A stretch of 64,000 nucleotides of DNA from Anabaena minutissima FACHB-250 (GTDB taxonomy: Bacteria > Cyanobacteriota > Cyanobacteriia > Cyanobacteriales > Nostocaceae), in assembly GCF_014697125.1 (NCBI RefSeq), contig NZ_JACJRG010000020.1, positions 55,084 through 119,083 of the forward strand. The letters are read 5' to 3'. Every line of letters begins with the position of its first letter. The first letter of the stretch is position 1. Positions 25,256 to 34,745 of the stretch are shown here, piece after piece. Both the position numbers and the translations under genes were made by a program. Below the pieces are notes generated by a model. That model searched no databases and was not told where the DNA came from. It worked only from the letters and a program-made list of their open reading frames with translations.

Positions 25256-25867
25256 TTATTCCTCAGTTTCAACTTTAACAGTCAACTGGGGCAAGATTTT
25301 ATTAACCCGCACCCCTAAAATCGTGAAATCCTGGTTAATCTTCTCTAAAGGTAACGGTTCTAGAGCAGCAAATTCTGTGTCATTTGTCACTAAAACTCGT
25401 GCTACACTCAGTGGAATTTGAAGAAATAAATTACTTGCCAAAAAGGTTAAGCCAGCCATTAATAATGCCAGACTCCGCCATTGTGGTAAAAAACTGGCTA
25501 CACTCACCACTAGGGGAGTTACTTGGTAGAGTTGCCATAGTATCAAAATTGATATTATTGCTGCCAGCAGTGCCAGCACCCGATTTAACTTTGTATTAAT
25601 TAAACAGAGAATTTTTCTTTGCTGCTCAGTCAGATTTTCTGGTTTGAGAGCAACTCCCAAAATGGCATATATGTAAAAAGGACGGCGTAACTGCATCCAC
25701 AAAAGAGGAATCACACCAATTCCTGCTACTAGCAAAAGCTCCACCCACACTGGTAATAGCGGCTGACCTACTGACAAAAACAATAAGCACAGCAGCAAAA
25801 ACACAGGTAGTGTCGCCAAGCCAGCGACATGAATCCACAAAATAGGTTCAGAACGAAATGAGCGCAT
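25256..25867 (-). CDS. Cyanobacterial 'low-complexity tail' type membrane protein
   Basis: A 203-residue protein with two N-terminal helices (WIHVAGLATLPVFLLLCLLF and WVELLLVAGIGVIPLLWM), a cytoplasmic loop (PENLTEQQRKILCLINTKLN) and two more helices (VLALLAAIISILILWQLY and LALLMAGLTFLASNLFLQI), then a short acidic tail. The opening MRSFRSEPILWIHVAGLATL matches my memory of a cyanobacterial family annotated as low-complexity-tail membrane protein; here the tail is short. Function unknown. It is coupled to the 59-residue gene six bases downstream. An imperfect GAGTTGT-type STRR lies upstream near 25880-25945. Confidence 0.72.
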   Translation of the reverse strand: MRSFRSEPILWIHVAGLATLPVFLLLCLLFLSVGQPLLPVWVELLLVAGIGVIPLLWMQLRRPFYIYAILGVALKPENLTEQQRKILCLINTKLNRVLALLAAIISILILWQLYQVTPLVVSVASFLPQWRSLALLMAGLTFLASNLFLQIPLSVARVLVTNDTEFAALEPLPLEKINQDFTILGVRVNKILPQLTVKVETEE

Positions 25868-25997
25868 AGTTAAAGTCCTGATTCTTGAGTTTCGAGTTCT
25901 GGGTGTTGATTTTCAAGTTGTGAGTTGTGAGTTGAGAAAATTTCTGCAACTCTCTACTCATCACTTTTACTCAGCACTCAGAACTTGTTACTCAGCA

Positions 25998-28900
25998 CTA
26001 TCTTGTTAACGCCAAGGTACGACGTTTAGTTACCATCTGGTACGCATCAATGATGTCACCTTCAGCCCAGTCATGGAACTTATCCATGCCCACGCCGCAT
26101 TCATAGCCAGCGTTGACTTCTCGCGTATCTTCTTTCATCCGCTTCAGGGAATCGAGTACGCCTTCATAGACGACTTTACTGCCGCGACGTATCCGTACTT
26201 TGCAGTTACGGACGAGTTTGCCAGATTGAACATAGCAACCAGCAACAGCACCGCGACCGACTGGGAAGACAGCCCGGACTTCGGTTTGACCGAGGGGTTC
26301 TTCGACCAACTCTGGTTCTAACAGACCTTCTAAAGCACCTTGGATATCTTCCAAGAGTTTGTAGATGATGTTGTATTCCCGCACATCTACACCGGCTTCG
26401 TCGGCGGCTTGTCTTGCACCACTGGCGTAGGTGGTGTTAAAGCCAATAATGACTGCGCCACTGGCTGCGGCCAGGTCAATATCTGTTTGAGTGATTTCCC
26501 CGGCTGTAGACAACAGCATCCGAATTTGAACTTCGTTTTGGGGAATTTGTTTGAGTGCGCCTACAATTGCTTCCACAGAACCCTGTACGTCGGCTTTCAA
26601 GATTAAGTTGAGTTCTTTCAACTCGCCTTCTTGAGCTTGAGCCGATAGGGTAGTGAGGGTGACACGCCCCTGTAACAGACGCGATAGGCGTTGTTTGTCG
26701 GCACGGTCTGAGGCGATCGATCTGGCTTCTTTTTCGTTATGGAAGACCTCGAATTCGTCACCTGCGGCGGGTACGTCACTTAAACCCAGTACCTCAACAG
26801 CGAAGGAAGGAGAAGCAATATCTACCCGTTTGCCGCGATCGTTAACCATTGCTCGGACTTTACCGAAGGCTGAACCAGCGACGAGCATATCTCCCACACG
26901 GAGAGTACCGTTTTGAATCAGTAGGGTAGCTACTGCGCCTTTAGCTTTATCTAAATGCGCTTCAATTACAGTTCCTCTGGCTGAACGATCTGGGTTGGCA
27001 GATAGTTCTCCAACTTCTGCGACCAAGAGAATCATTTCTAGGAGCGTATCGAGGTTTTCTCCCCTGATGGCACTCACGGGAACCATAATTGTCTCACCGC
27101 CCCATTCTTCTGGTGTTAGACCATACTGGGTGAGTTCTTGCTTGACGCGATCGGGCTGCGCCCCTTCTTTGTCAATTTTGTTGATGGCAACAACAATCGG
27201 TACGCCTGCGGCTTGAGCATGGCTAATCGCTTCTACTGTTTGGGGACGCACGCCGTCATCCGCAGCCACTACTAAAATTGCTATATCTGTCACCCTTGCT
27301 CCCCTTGCCCGCATTGCAGTAAAGGCTTCGTGACCGGGTGTGTCCAGGAATACTATCTGATGTGGCTGACCTTCATGTTCAATGTCTACGTGGTATGCAC
27401 CAATATGCTGGGTAATCCCACCAGCTTCACCAGAGGCTACCTTCGTTTTCCGGATCGAGTCGAGTAAGGTAGTTTTACCGTGGTCTACGTGACCCATAAT
27501 TGTCACTACTGGTGGACGACGGATGAGGTATTCCTGGTCGCCAACATCAATCATATTTGTGACTTTGCGGGCTTCAGCTTCTGGTTCGGCGGTTTCGATT
27601 TCTACTTCTAGTTCTTTTCCAACTAAAGTAATTGTCGGGATATCCAGATTTTGAGTGATACTCACCGCCATGCCTTTCATAAACAGGATTTTAACAATCT
27701 CTGTGTCGGCTACTATTAAACCGTCAGCTAGTTCCTGCACCGTCATGGGGCCTGTAACTACCAATGTGCTTGGACGATCGCGTTTGACCTCAACTTCTTG
27801 TTGGCGGCGATTATGGTCACGAGAACCGAACTTTTTACTTCTGGTAGTTGGGGAACTAACCACAGCAACGCTAGAAGGCTGTGCAGGTCGGGCTGCTTTG
27901 GGTTTGGGAGGACGAGCAATGGAAAGGCTCACCTGAACGGCAGCTGGTATTTCTAGTCCGTCTTCATCGAGTAAATCATCTTCTTCAAAATCATCCTCTA
28001 GGATGGGCTTGACTCGCTTACCTTTGACCCCTACCTTACCGGCTTTTTCTTTAATTTCGTCAATGATCTCTTCTTCTTGCCACTTTTTCCCACCCTTAGC
28101 TAGACGGGGCGGTGTCGGGCGTTTTAAATCAAGGAGATCAGGTGTAGCTCGATCATTAGGAGCTTCTGCTCTGTTCGATACTCCTCCTGCCATCGGTTTT
28201 GGCGGAGTTGCTACTGGCATTGCTGCTACAGCTTCGGATGGACGTGCTGGTCTACTAGGACGTTGCCCTTCTCCTGCTGACCCACCTGGTCGATTAGCTC
28301 GATGTTCGGGTTTGGCTGGGGATGGAGTGGTGCGTAGCTGTTTTTGTACTGGAGCTTGGGAGGTCTCTGTTTGTGTAGGTTTAGAGACTTTCGGCCTAGG
28401 TTGATCGCGATCTTCATCTGCACGCTGTGGGCGTTCACGTTTGAGGATCGGTTTTTCTGAAGTACTTACCTGTTCTGCTACGTCTAACTGTTCTGCTAGA
28501 GGTCTAGCAGGTGGAGCTACCAGTTGTGGTTTTTGAGGTTTCTCTGGTCTTGGTCTGGATGAAACTACTTTTTCTGGTTTCTCATCTGCGATTTTTTCAG
28601 ATGCCTCTGTTTTTGGCGTTGGCTCTGTTTCTGGGGCAGCTTGTACTTGAGAAATTTCAGATTGATTCCGGGGAACAGGTCGAGTGGGAGCCGTCGGCTT
28701 CATGGGTGAGACTTGTGTAGCGAAGGGCTTTGGTGGTGCAGGAGAATTAACGTCAGATGAAGCAATTTGATGATTGCTAGCTACTGAAGCTTCGGGAGCA
28801 TTAGAAGTAGGATTTTTCAATATTTTGGGTTTGCGAATTTCCAAAATTTGTTGTTTGTGAGGTTGGGCTGGGCGGTTGCGCGAGCCGGTGGGTGATGAAT

Positions 28901-29120
28901 TGGGTTTATGACTAGATGTATTGAATTCTTTTTTGGGCGTTCCATGTGTAGCTGCTAGCTTTTCAGCGGCCGCCCTAATATTTTCTGCCTCTGTTTCTGA
29001 GATTGTACTGCTATGACTTTTGACCGCGATGTTGAGCTGGTCGCAAATTGCTAATAGCTCTTTGTTATCCAAATTCAATTCCTTTGATAATTCGTAGATT
29101 CTAACTTTGCCGTTGTTCAT
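25998..29120 (-). CDS. infB: Translation initiation factor IF-2
   Basis: A 1040-residue GTPase that brings initiator tRNA to the 30S subunit and promotes subunit joining. An N-terminal IF2_N domain (VRIYELSKELNLDNKELLAI) is followed by a long Pro/Lys/Glu-rich disordered region (about 60-420), a second IF2_N (MTVQELADGLIVADTEIVKI), and the G domain with G1 GHVDHGKTTL, G3 DTPGHEAF, G4 NKID, then domains II-IV ending in the fMet-tRNA-binding C2 domain. A ribosome site (AAGGGGAAGAG) precedes the ATG. It is the last gene of rimP-nusA-ylxR-infB, with a 490-bp gap to ylxR. Confidence 0.97.
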   Translation of the reverse strand: MNNGKVRIYELSKELNLDNKELLAICDQLNIAVKSHSSTISETEAENIRAAAEKLAATHGTPKKEFNTSSHKPNSSPTGSRNRPAQPHKQQILEIRKPKILKNPTSNAPEASVASNHQIASSDVNSPAPPKPFATQVSPMKPTAPTRPVPRNQSEISQVQAAPETEPTPKTEASEKIADEKPEKVVSSRPRPEKPQKPQLVAPPARPLAEQLDVAEQVSTSEKPILKRERPQRADEDRDQPRPKVSKPTQTETSQAPVQKQLRTTPSPAKPEHRANRPGGSAGEGQRPSRPARPSEAVAAMPVATPPKPMAGGVSNRAEAPNDRATPDLLDLKRPTPPRLAKGGKKWQEEEIIDEIKEKAGKVGVKGKRVKPILEDDFEEDDLLDEDGLEIPAAVQVSLSIARPPKPKAARPAQPSSVAVVSSPTTRSKKFGSRDHNRRQQEVEVKRDRPSTLVVTGPMTVQELADGLIVADTEIVKILFMKGMAVSITQNLDIPTITLVGKELEVEIETAEPEAEARKVTNMIDVGDQEYLIRRPPVVTIMGHVDHGKTTLLDSIRKTKVASGEAGGITQHIGAYHVDIEHEGQPHQIVFLDTPGHEAFTAMRARGARVTDIAILVVAADDGVRPQTVEAISHAQAAGVPIVVAINKIDKEGAQPDRVKQELTQYGLTPEEWGGETIMVPVSAIRGENLDTLLEMILLVAEVGELSANPDRSARGTVIEAHLDKAKGAVATLLIQNGTLRVGDMLVAGSAFGKVRAMVNDRGKRVDIASPSFAVEVLGLSDVPAAGDEFEVFHNEKEARSIASDRADKQRLSRLLQGRVTLTTLSAQAQEGELKELNLILKADVQGSVEAIVGALKQIPQNEVQIRMLLSTAGEITQTDIDLAAASGAVIIGFNTTYASGARQAADEAGVDVREYNIIYKLLEDIQGALEGLLEPELVEEPLGQTEVRAVFPVGRGAVAGCYVQSGKLVRNCKVRIRRGSKVVYEGVLDSLKRMKEDTREVNAGYECGVGMDKFHDWAEGDIIDAYQMVTKRRTLALTR

Positions 29121-29609
29121 CCACTCTTCCCCTTTAATTTACAGTTTTTTTGCGGATGGTTGCCTGGGAGTGCGACATCTCCATCCTTCGATTACTGTTT
29201 TTAGGTTGCCCTTGGTGTGTTTGCCGGTGCCTCCAATCAGGAAAGAGAGATGTGTCGGTTTAATATTGGCATCTCCACCGTAAACGGTTGTTAACGGACA
29301 ACCATAAATTTTTTCTAAAGAAAAAGTGTTTATGGTTGCTGGTGATGCCGAACTGCGCCTGAACGCTACCAGGTTGCCATTCGGTGGTTTTTTGTTTTGT
29401 TGATTCTGAGTCTTCCACAACACAATTGAATGAAATTTGTTGGGAGTACTGCTTTGCTCTTCTTTGTTTTGGGAGAGCAGTTTGCTAACTACACCCATTT
29501 ACTATTTTGGCACTAAGCCCGACAATTGTAGAGGGTGTGTCATCCCTCGAAATATTTGGGCTTTTAGCAAAATTTCCCTAGGAATTAAGGTCAAGAAAGT
29601 AATTTAGAC
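29121..29609 (-). other. 490-bp infB leader containing a doubtful 119-codon ORF
   Basis: Between ylxR and infB lies an open frame at 29139-29498 (MGVVSKLLSQNKEEQSSTPN ... RQPSAKKL). It has no ribosome site and reads like translated non-coding DNA (runs of Asn, Gln, Lys; no hydrophobic core pattern). The region could be a long infB leader with its own promoter, or hold a lineage-specific small gene. A short hairpin (GGTTGT-TAACGG-ACAACC on the plus strand) lies near 29290-29307. Confidence 0.35.
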
Positions 29610-29894
29610 CTAAATTTGCTTTTGGGGATTGTTTGGGGGTAGATGTTGCCACAATGTTTGGTACAGTGTTTCTGGTACTGATGCACGTAGCGATCGCCCT
29701 AGTTTATTTTTTTTCTGAGCCGTTTGCAAACAGCTCTGTTGCAGGCAAATATAAGCTGAACGCCCCATGCCCTCATTTAATTGTACCTTCCCGGAAGGAA
29801 AGACACGGACAATCCTCCAAAACTCTTCTTTTAAACCTACTTTGCGGCAACTGACACAACGCCGATAATTGGGTTTCATCGGGATTCTGAGCAT
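29610..29894 (-). CDS. ylxR: YlxR/DUF448 RNA-binding protein
   Basis: A 94-residue protein (or 89 if started at the second Met, 29879) with the family core RRCVSCRK, FWRIVRVFPSGKVQL and GMGRSAYICLQ, and a basic stretch KKNKLGRSLRASVP. YlxR proteins bind RNA; in Bacillus the homologue modulates RNase P. It sits between nusA and infB as in most bacteria, 94 bp after nusA. Confidence 0.9.
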   Translation of the reverse strand: MLRIPMKPNYRRCVSCRKVGLKEEFWRIVRVFPSGKVQLNEGMGRSAYICLQQSCLQTAQKKNKLGRSLRASVPETLYQTLWQHLPPNNPQKQI

Positions 29895-29988
29895 TTAACA
29901 GGATTGTGGTCGGTAATAATTAAAGTTAAGTAATCATGAAGATTGGTACTGAAATTAATCCTACCAGAACTTTATTTAAGCTGATAAA

Positions 29989-31275
29989 TTACTCTTCGTC
30001 ATTGGTGTCAAAAGGTTCATTCTCGAAATCTTCCATTTCGTCTATTTGATTTTCTTCATCCTCTAGCTCCTCAAATTCCATGTCATCTTCCTCTGGTGTA
30101 TACTGGGCGCGAACAGCAGCAAATTTTGCATCTTCTCCTGCGTGGTCGTACTTGGCTTTGTCTTTGATATCGATTTTCCAGCCAGTTAACCGAGCAGCTA
30201 AACGTACATTCTGTCCTTCTTTGCCAATGGCTAAACTAAGTTGATCTTCGGCTACTAATACGTGAGTTTGCCGACTCTCCGTGTCCATAAGACGCACTTC
30301 GTCTACCCGCGCTGGACTGAGAGCGTTGGCGATGTATGTGGCTGGGTCTGGAGACCAACGAATTACGTCTATTTTTTCACCGCGTAATTCATTAACTACT
30401 ACTTGAATGCGTGATCCCCTAGCACCAATACACGCACCTACTGGGTCTACATCGCGATCAAGGGTGTCTACGGCTATTTTAGTCCTCGGTCCTACATATC
30501 GTGAGGGAGGATTAGCTTCCCTGGCTACAGCTACAATCCGCACTACTTCATCTTCAATTTCTGGTACTTCGTTGGCAAATAAATAAACTACCAACCCAGC
30601 ATCGGCACGAGATACAAGCAGTTGCGGGCCACGTTGCTGACCTTGTGAAACTTTTTTGAGATACACCTTAAATGTAGCATTGGCACGATAGTTATCGTTG
30701 GGTAATTGCTCCCGCTTGGGTAGTTCGGCTTCTACCTCTGGTTGCCCAAAGGTACTGCTGACTGCTAAAATCACTGATTGCCGTTCAAACCGTAAAACTC
30801 TGGCTTGCAGTACAGTGCTTTCCAAGTCTTGGAATTCTTCTTGCACCATTTGACGCTGTTGATCCCGGAGTTTTTGCGCTAGCACTTGCTTCGTTTGCAT
30901 TGCTGCCATCCGCCCAAATTCTCCCTGATCGGGGGTGACATCCAACACTACAGAATCCCCCAACTGGGCTTCAGGTGCTACTTGCTGCACTTCGTCTAAG
31001 GATATCTGATGATCGGAATTATTAACTGCTTCTACAATAGTTTTTGTGGAAAGTACGCGAAATCCTTCTCCATCAATATCTAATTCAACTTCAAAATTAT
31101 CAAAGTAATCTTCATCAAACTGTTTGCGTTCTAAATTTTGAGCGCGGCGATAACGTTCGTAACCTTTAAGCAATGCCTCTCTAATCGCTGATTGCACTGC
31201 CAGACGAGGCAAATTACGCTCACGACTAATACTTTCTATTAATTCTTTTAATCCTGGTAAAGTAACCATTGACAT
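29989..31275 (-). CDS. nusA: Transcription termination/antitermination factor NusA
   Basis: A 428-residue RNA-polymerase-binding factor. The N-terminal domain (LPGLKELIESISRERNLPRL) is followed by the S1 domain (LQARVLRFERQSVILAVSS region) and two KH domains (DPVGACIGARGSRIQVVVNE and LSLAIGKEGQNVRLAARLTG). The C-terminus is a short acidic tail (EEDDMEFEELEDEENQIDEM) without the acidic AR repeats of E. coli, as usual outside proteobacteria. The start is the ATG at 31275, with AAAGGAG seven bases upstream; an in-frame TTG at 31281 is less likely. Confidence 0.95.
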   Translation of the reverse strand: MSMVTLPGLKELIESISRERNLPRLAVQSAIREALLKGYERYRRAQNLERKQFDEDYFDNFEVELDIDGEGFRVLSTKTIVEAVNNSDHQISLDEVQQVAPEAQLGDSVVLDVTPDQGEFGRMAAMQTKQVLAQKLRDQQRQMVQEEFQDLESTVLQARVLRFERQSVILAVSSTFGQPEVEAELPKREQLPNDNYRANATFKVYLKKVSQGQQRGPQLLVSRADAGLVVYLFANEVPEIEDEVVRIVAVAREANPPSRYVGPRTKIAVDTLDRDVDPVGACIGARGSRIQVVVNELRGEKIDVIRWSPDPATYIANALSPARVDEVRLMDTESRQTHVLVAEDQLSLAIGKEGQNVRLAARLTGWKIDIKDKAKYDHAGEDAKFAAVRAQYTPEEDDMEFEELEDEENQIDEMEDFENEPFDTNDEE

Positions 31276-31289
31276 AAGCAATCTCCTTT

Positions 31290-31490
31290 AAAAATTGGGG
31301 ACTGGGGACTAAGAACTGAAAATTAGGGATTGGGAGTTGGGGAAAAATAAAAATTACGCATTAGGCAACTGGGATTAGAGCAAAGTTTTACTCTAGCCCT
31401 AGCTTTGCTTTAAGCATTTAACTTCTCATCCCTAGTTCCTAGTTCCTCGTTCCTATTCCCTAGTTCCTAGTCCCTAGTCCCTCACTACTC
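31290..31490. repeat. Degenerate STRR tracts between rimP and nusA
   Basis: Imperfect heptamers of GGGACTG / GGGATTG type (about 31295-31345) and CCTAGTT / CCTAGTC type (about 31428-31482) fill most of the gap between rimP and nusA. Related tracts of the same type occur at 32250-32290 and 55772-55815. Confidence 0.7.
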
Positions 31491-31492
31491 AG

Positions 31493-31954
31493 TTATCGTG
31501 GCTCATCTAACTGCACCCTAGTAATGAGGGAGCGAGGAATTTCAATGACACGACCTTTTTGATTTAAGTAAATTTTTGTCTCATCGCGGCGAATCAGTTG
31601 ACCATTCCATTCTTGTTGTCCTTCGTAGGATGGAGAAGTGGAGACAATGACAGGAAATCCTTTGAAGGAAATAAATTCCCTATCTGTTACTAACTGCCGT
31701 GAAATACCAGGACTAGAAACTTCCAAAACATAGGCATCTGGAATAATCTCTGTTGCATCTAAGGCGGCTTCTAGCGCACGGCTCATTCTCTCACAATCAT
31801 CCAAGCCAGTATCTTGTAGGGGATTGCGGATATCTATCCGTAAGACTGGTGGACGTTGGTTAGTATGAAAAACTATGCCAGCGACTTCCAATCCCAGTTG
31901 TTCTGCTACTGGTACTGCCAAATCTGTAATTTGTGGAACTAGAGGATGAGCCAT
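31493..31954 (-). CDS. rimP: Ribosome maturation factor RimP
   Basis: A 153-residue protein needed for 30S subunit maturation. It shows the N-terminal alpha/beta domain (VPVAEQLGLEVAGIVFHTNQ, VLRIDIRNP, LDDCERMSRALEAALD) and the family signature YVLEVSSPGISRQL, then an Sm-like C-terminal barrel ending IEIPRSLITRVQL. The start is most likely the ATG at 31954 (MAHPLVPQITDLA); an in-frame TTG at 31966 exists. It is the first gene of the nusA-infB operon. Confidence 0.94.
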   Translation of the reverse strand: MAHPLVPQITDLAVPVAEQLGLEVAGIVFHTNQRPPVLRIDIRNPLQDTGLDDCERMSRALEAALDATEIIPDAYVLEVSSPGISRQLVTDREFISFKGFPVIVSTSPSYEGQQEWNGQLIRRDETKIYLNQKGRVIEIPRSLITRVQLDEPR

Positions 31955-32285
31955 GTCCGAAACCAATAAAAAAAGTGGGCATTAACCCACTTCCTGCGAT
32001 AGAAATATCTTCCAAGAAGTCTTGTGACGAACCATAATTGGTTCGCCTCTCATCTGAGTGTAGCGCATTTCTTTGATAGTCAATAGTCATTGAGCATTGG
32101 ACATTGGCATTAGTTACTCTACCCTGCTCCCATGCTTTTTTCCAGTCCCCAGCTTTTCAATGAGTGGATTTGCAATGAGTGGATTTTAGATTATTCAATC
32201 CAAAATCCGTCTTGAAAAGTTTCTTCTGGCGGGAAACCCGCCTACAGAACTTTCCGCAAAATCTAAAATTCCTAGTCCCCAGTCC
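31955..32285. other. Intergenic region upstream of rimP
   Basis: Contains the presumed promoter of the rimP-nusA-ylxR-infB operon. A small palindromic repeat GGCGGG-AAA-CCCGCC lies at 32229-32243, a form commonly seen between Nostoc genes, followed by STRR-like CCCCAGTCCCTA units. No gene is visible. Confidence 0.55.
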
Positions 32286-33728
32286 CTAATACCTAATCTC
32301 CGGGAGTGTAGCTTGTTTTGCTACTGGTTGAATGGGTGGTTGGGTTTTGAGTTGTCTGGTTTGTTCTAAAATTTGGTCGATATCTTCTTGAGATAAACGC
32401 TGCACATAGTTAAGTTTGACTTCTTCTAGAAAATCAACAAGTAAGCTCTGAATTTGAGAAATGACTTGCTGTTTCTGTATTTCAGTGCCTAGGGCTTGAC
32501 TAAAGCGTTCTACAAGTTGATTAGTAAGTTTTTTGGCTACAGGATCTTCGACAGCACCGACTAGTGCTTTGTAGAGATTAGTGGTGAGTTGAGTTGCTAG
32601 TTGTTCGCTGAGTTGAGTTTGTATCTTTGTGACTCCAGGTAGGATTTGCAGATTACGAGACAGAGGGACTTGATGGAGTACAGTTTCGATGTTGTGGTGT
32701 AAAATCGCAGTTATTTCGGGTTGAATTTTTGGCAATACCTGATAGACAATTGTTTGTACCAGAAGACCAGCGATCGCTTCAATTTCATTCACATCATTTA
32801 TATCTATATAGGGGCGCAAATTATCTTTCTGTAATAGCCAGCGTATAACTTCACCCTGTTGAATAGAAATCTGCATCTGGTTGATGACTCGAATGACTAC
32901 AACTTCTGTGATGTCTTCGGCAAAATTTGCGACTACTGTTTGGTGTAATTGTCTATTGAATGGTTGAAGATTTACTAATTTTGCTTGATCTAAACGCATA
33001 GTTACAGGGATAATTCGCAACCAACGCCAGAAGGGGATAAGCAGAAAGAGATCATACCATCGCCACAAAATAGCATTGAACCAACTAAAGCTAGGATGGC
33101 GACGTTTGATATAGAATATACGTGTCAAAAACTCTAGGCTAAATAACAAGACAAAGGGTAAATCAATCCACCAAAATATATCAACAAAATCACCACTTTC
33201 ATCGACTTGGCGATAATAGTTAGTAGCAATTAAAGGTCGAATTTTTTGATTAAAAAAAATCATCTCTTTTTGCCAACCATGTTGGGATAAGTATGGTTGA
33301 CTCCAAAAGGTGGCAAAGGACTGTTTTGCTGACCCTTTGGCGATGCGATCGCGCATTCGGTTTTTAATTTTTTCTAAAGTTCCACTTTTGTTAGCACTTG
33401 CAAATGGATTAGTTTCAATCATCTCACTGCTTAATCGGCTAAGTTCCTCTAATTTAGTTTTGGCCTCTGGTGATGTTAAGCCTGTCTGGCTGACTTGCGC
33501 TTCTAGGGCGTTTACTGCTTCTAGATAATTTTTTGTTTCTCTATGAGGTTCAATACCTTTAATGGGATCATATATCTGAGTAATTTGGGGAAATTTACCT
33601 AAATAGAAATTCCGCCAGGGTACATAACTTAAATCAAACAGCACTAAACAGAGGTTGAGCATGGCAATAGTTGCCATCAATCTTTCAAAATATAAGTTCT
33701 GTTTCTTTGATTTTTTCTGATTCGCCAT
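32286..33728 (-). CDS. Membrane protein of unknown function with S4-like arginine helix
   Basis: About 480 residues from the ATG at 33728 (TTG at 33740 is the other option). An N-terminal helix (FERLMATIAMLNLCLVLFDL) is followed by a soluble helical loop of about 140 residues, then a membrane pair (FWWIDLPFVLLFSLEFLTRI and FNAILWRWYDLFLLIPFWRW) followed by LRIIPVTMRLDQAKL. This layout, an acidic-bearing helix then an Arg-spaced helix, resembles the voltage-sensor half of ion channels but lacks a pore. The C-terminal 230 residues are helical (ILHHNIETVLHQVPLSRNLQ). I know no function. Confidence 0.7.
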   Translation of the reverse strand: MANQKKSKKQNLYFERLMATIAMLNLCLVLFDLSYVPWRNFYLGKFPQITQIYDPIKGIEPHRETKNYLEAVNALEAQVSQTGLTSPEAKTKLEELSRLSSEMIETNPFASANKSGTLEKIKNRMRDRIAKGSAKQSFATFWSQPYLSQHGWQKEMIFFNQKIRPLIATNYYRQVDESGDFVDIFWWIDLPFVLLFSLEFLTRIFYIKRRHPSFSWFNAILWRWYDLFLLIPFWRWLRIIPVTMRLDQAKLVNLQPFNRQLHQTVVANFAEDITEVVVIRVINQMQISIQQGEVIRWLLQKDNLRPYIDINDVNEIEAIAGLLVQTIVYQVLPKIQPEITAILHHNIETVLHQVPLSRNLQILPGVTKIQTQLSEQLATQLTTNLYKALVGAVEDPVAKKLTNQLVERFSQALGTEIQKQQVISQIQSLLVDFLEEVKLNYVQRLSQEDIDQILEQTRQLKTQPPIQPVAKQATLPEIRY

Positions 33729-33986
33729 TTTTCGTTGCAAATTATACAGTTTTTAATACGATATTTTAACTTAACTACATTCAGTAAATTACACAGTAGG
33801 ATCATATATCAGTTAACTTACCCCCTAAGATAGATGAAAAAATTTATTTTTGATATAAGTGTTAAATTTTGTCAATGTGATTTTTAATAATCATAAATCA
33901 TGAATTATTAAGAAAAAATTATAAGAAAATATAAGATTTTTCTGTTAGCGTTTATAATGCTGATTTAATTCAAAGGAATGCGAAAT

Positions 33987-34733
33987 ATGTGGTGTGGTTT
34001 TGGAAAATCAAGCATGATTATCGGTGCTGCTTGTTTGGTTACTGCTAGTGTAGTAATTTCAAATACAACCTTTGCAGCGCGTCAACGTAACTATACACCG
34101 CAAGAGTTCCGTTCGGTATTGCGGGGTCTAGGCTATAACGTTAAAGTTACAAATGCTCCCCTCACTGATGAGGAAACAAAAAAAGCAATTAGTGAATTTC
34201 AAAGAGGTTATAAGCTCTCTGTCGATGGCATAGCCGGACCAAAAACCCAAGATTTTGCTGCTACTATCGTGCAAATTCTTCAAGGTAATTTGAATGCTGT
34301 CCTTAAGCCTAAATCTCCTTTGGCTCGTGACCAATTTTACAGCGATCGCACAGAAGAGTTAGTCAAAGAGTATCAGAAAAAAAATCAACTACAAGAAACG
34401 GGTATAGCTAATTTGGCACTCCGCCAAAAGCTAGATCAAGCAGCGAAGAACATTATTAATCAACCCAGTACGAAGCCATCACCAACTGCGACACCATCAC
34501 CAACCGCAACGCCATCACCAACCGCGACACCAACTCCAACCGCGACACCATCACCAACCGCGACGCCGTCACCAACCGCAACGCCATCACCAACTGCGAC
34601 ACCATCACCAACCGCAACGCCATCACCAACCGCAACGCCATCACCAACCGTAACGCCATCACCAACCGCAACGCCATCACCAACCGCGACACCAACTCCA
34701 ACCGCGACACCAACTCCAACCGCGACACCCTAA
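33987..34733 (+). CDS. Secreted peptidoglycan-binding-like protein with Thr-Pro-Ser repeat tail
   Basis: Start at ATG 33987 with AAAGGA nine bases upstream; the ATG at 33978 is too close to that site. A signal peptide (MIIGAACLVTASVVISNTTF, cleavage at AA) precedes two peptidoglycan-binding (PG_binding_1) repeats: FRSVLRGLGYNVKVTNAPLT ... FQRGYKLSVDGIAGPKTQ, and a second weaker one with YQKKNQLQETGIANLALRQK. The C-terminal 85 residues are 14 hexapeptide units of TPSPTA type. Such tails span the wall or act as spacers and may be glycosylated. The protein would be exported to the periplasm or wall; the repeat number is likely to vary between strains. Confidence 0.82.
   Translation: MWCGFGKSSMIIGAACLVTASVVISNTTFAARQRNYTPQEFRSVLRGLGYNVKVTNAPLTDEETKKAISEFQRGYKLSVDGIAGPKTQDFAATIVQILQGNLNAVLKPKSPLARDQFYSDRTEELVKEYQKKNQLQETGIANLALRQKLDQAAKNIINQPSTKPSPTATPSPTATPSPTATPTPTATPSPTATPSPTATPSPTATPSPTATPSPTATPSPTVTPSPTATPSPTATPTPTATPTPTATP
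34470..34730 (+). repeat. 18-bp tandem repeat coding for TPSPTA
   Basis: About 14 copies of an 18-base unit (ACACCATCACCAACCGCG and close variants) run to the end of the gene. Third-base differences are few, so the array looks recently expanded. Unit variants TPTPTA and TPSPTV occur. Confidence 0.9.
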
Positions 34734-34745
34734 ACATCAGGTGTT

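Noticed and set aside
28003..28404. Long plus-strand open frame antisense to infB
   Set aside because: It mirrors the low-complexity Pro/Lys-rich region of IF-2, has no ribosome site, and the minus-strand gene is certain.
34456..34737. Leu/Val/Met/Arg-rich minus-strand frame opposite the TPSPTA repeat
   Set aside because: It is the antisense translation of an 18-bp repeat, which is open in several frames only because the repeat has no stop.
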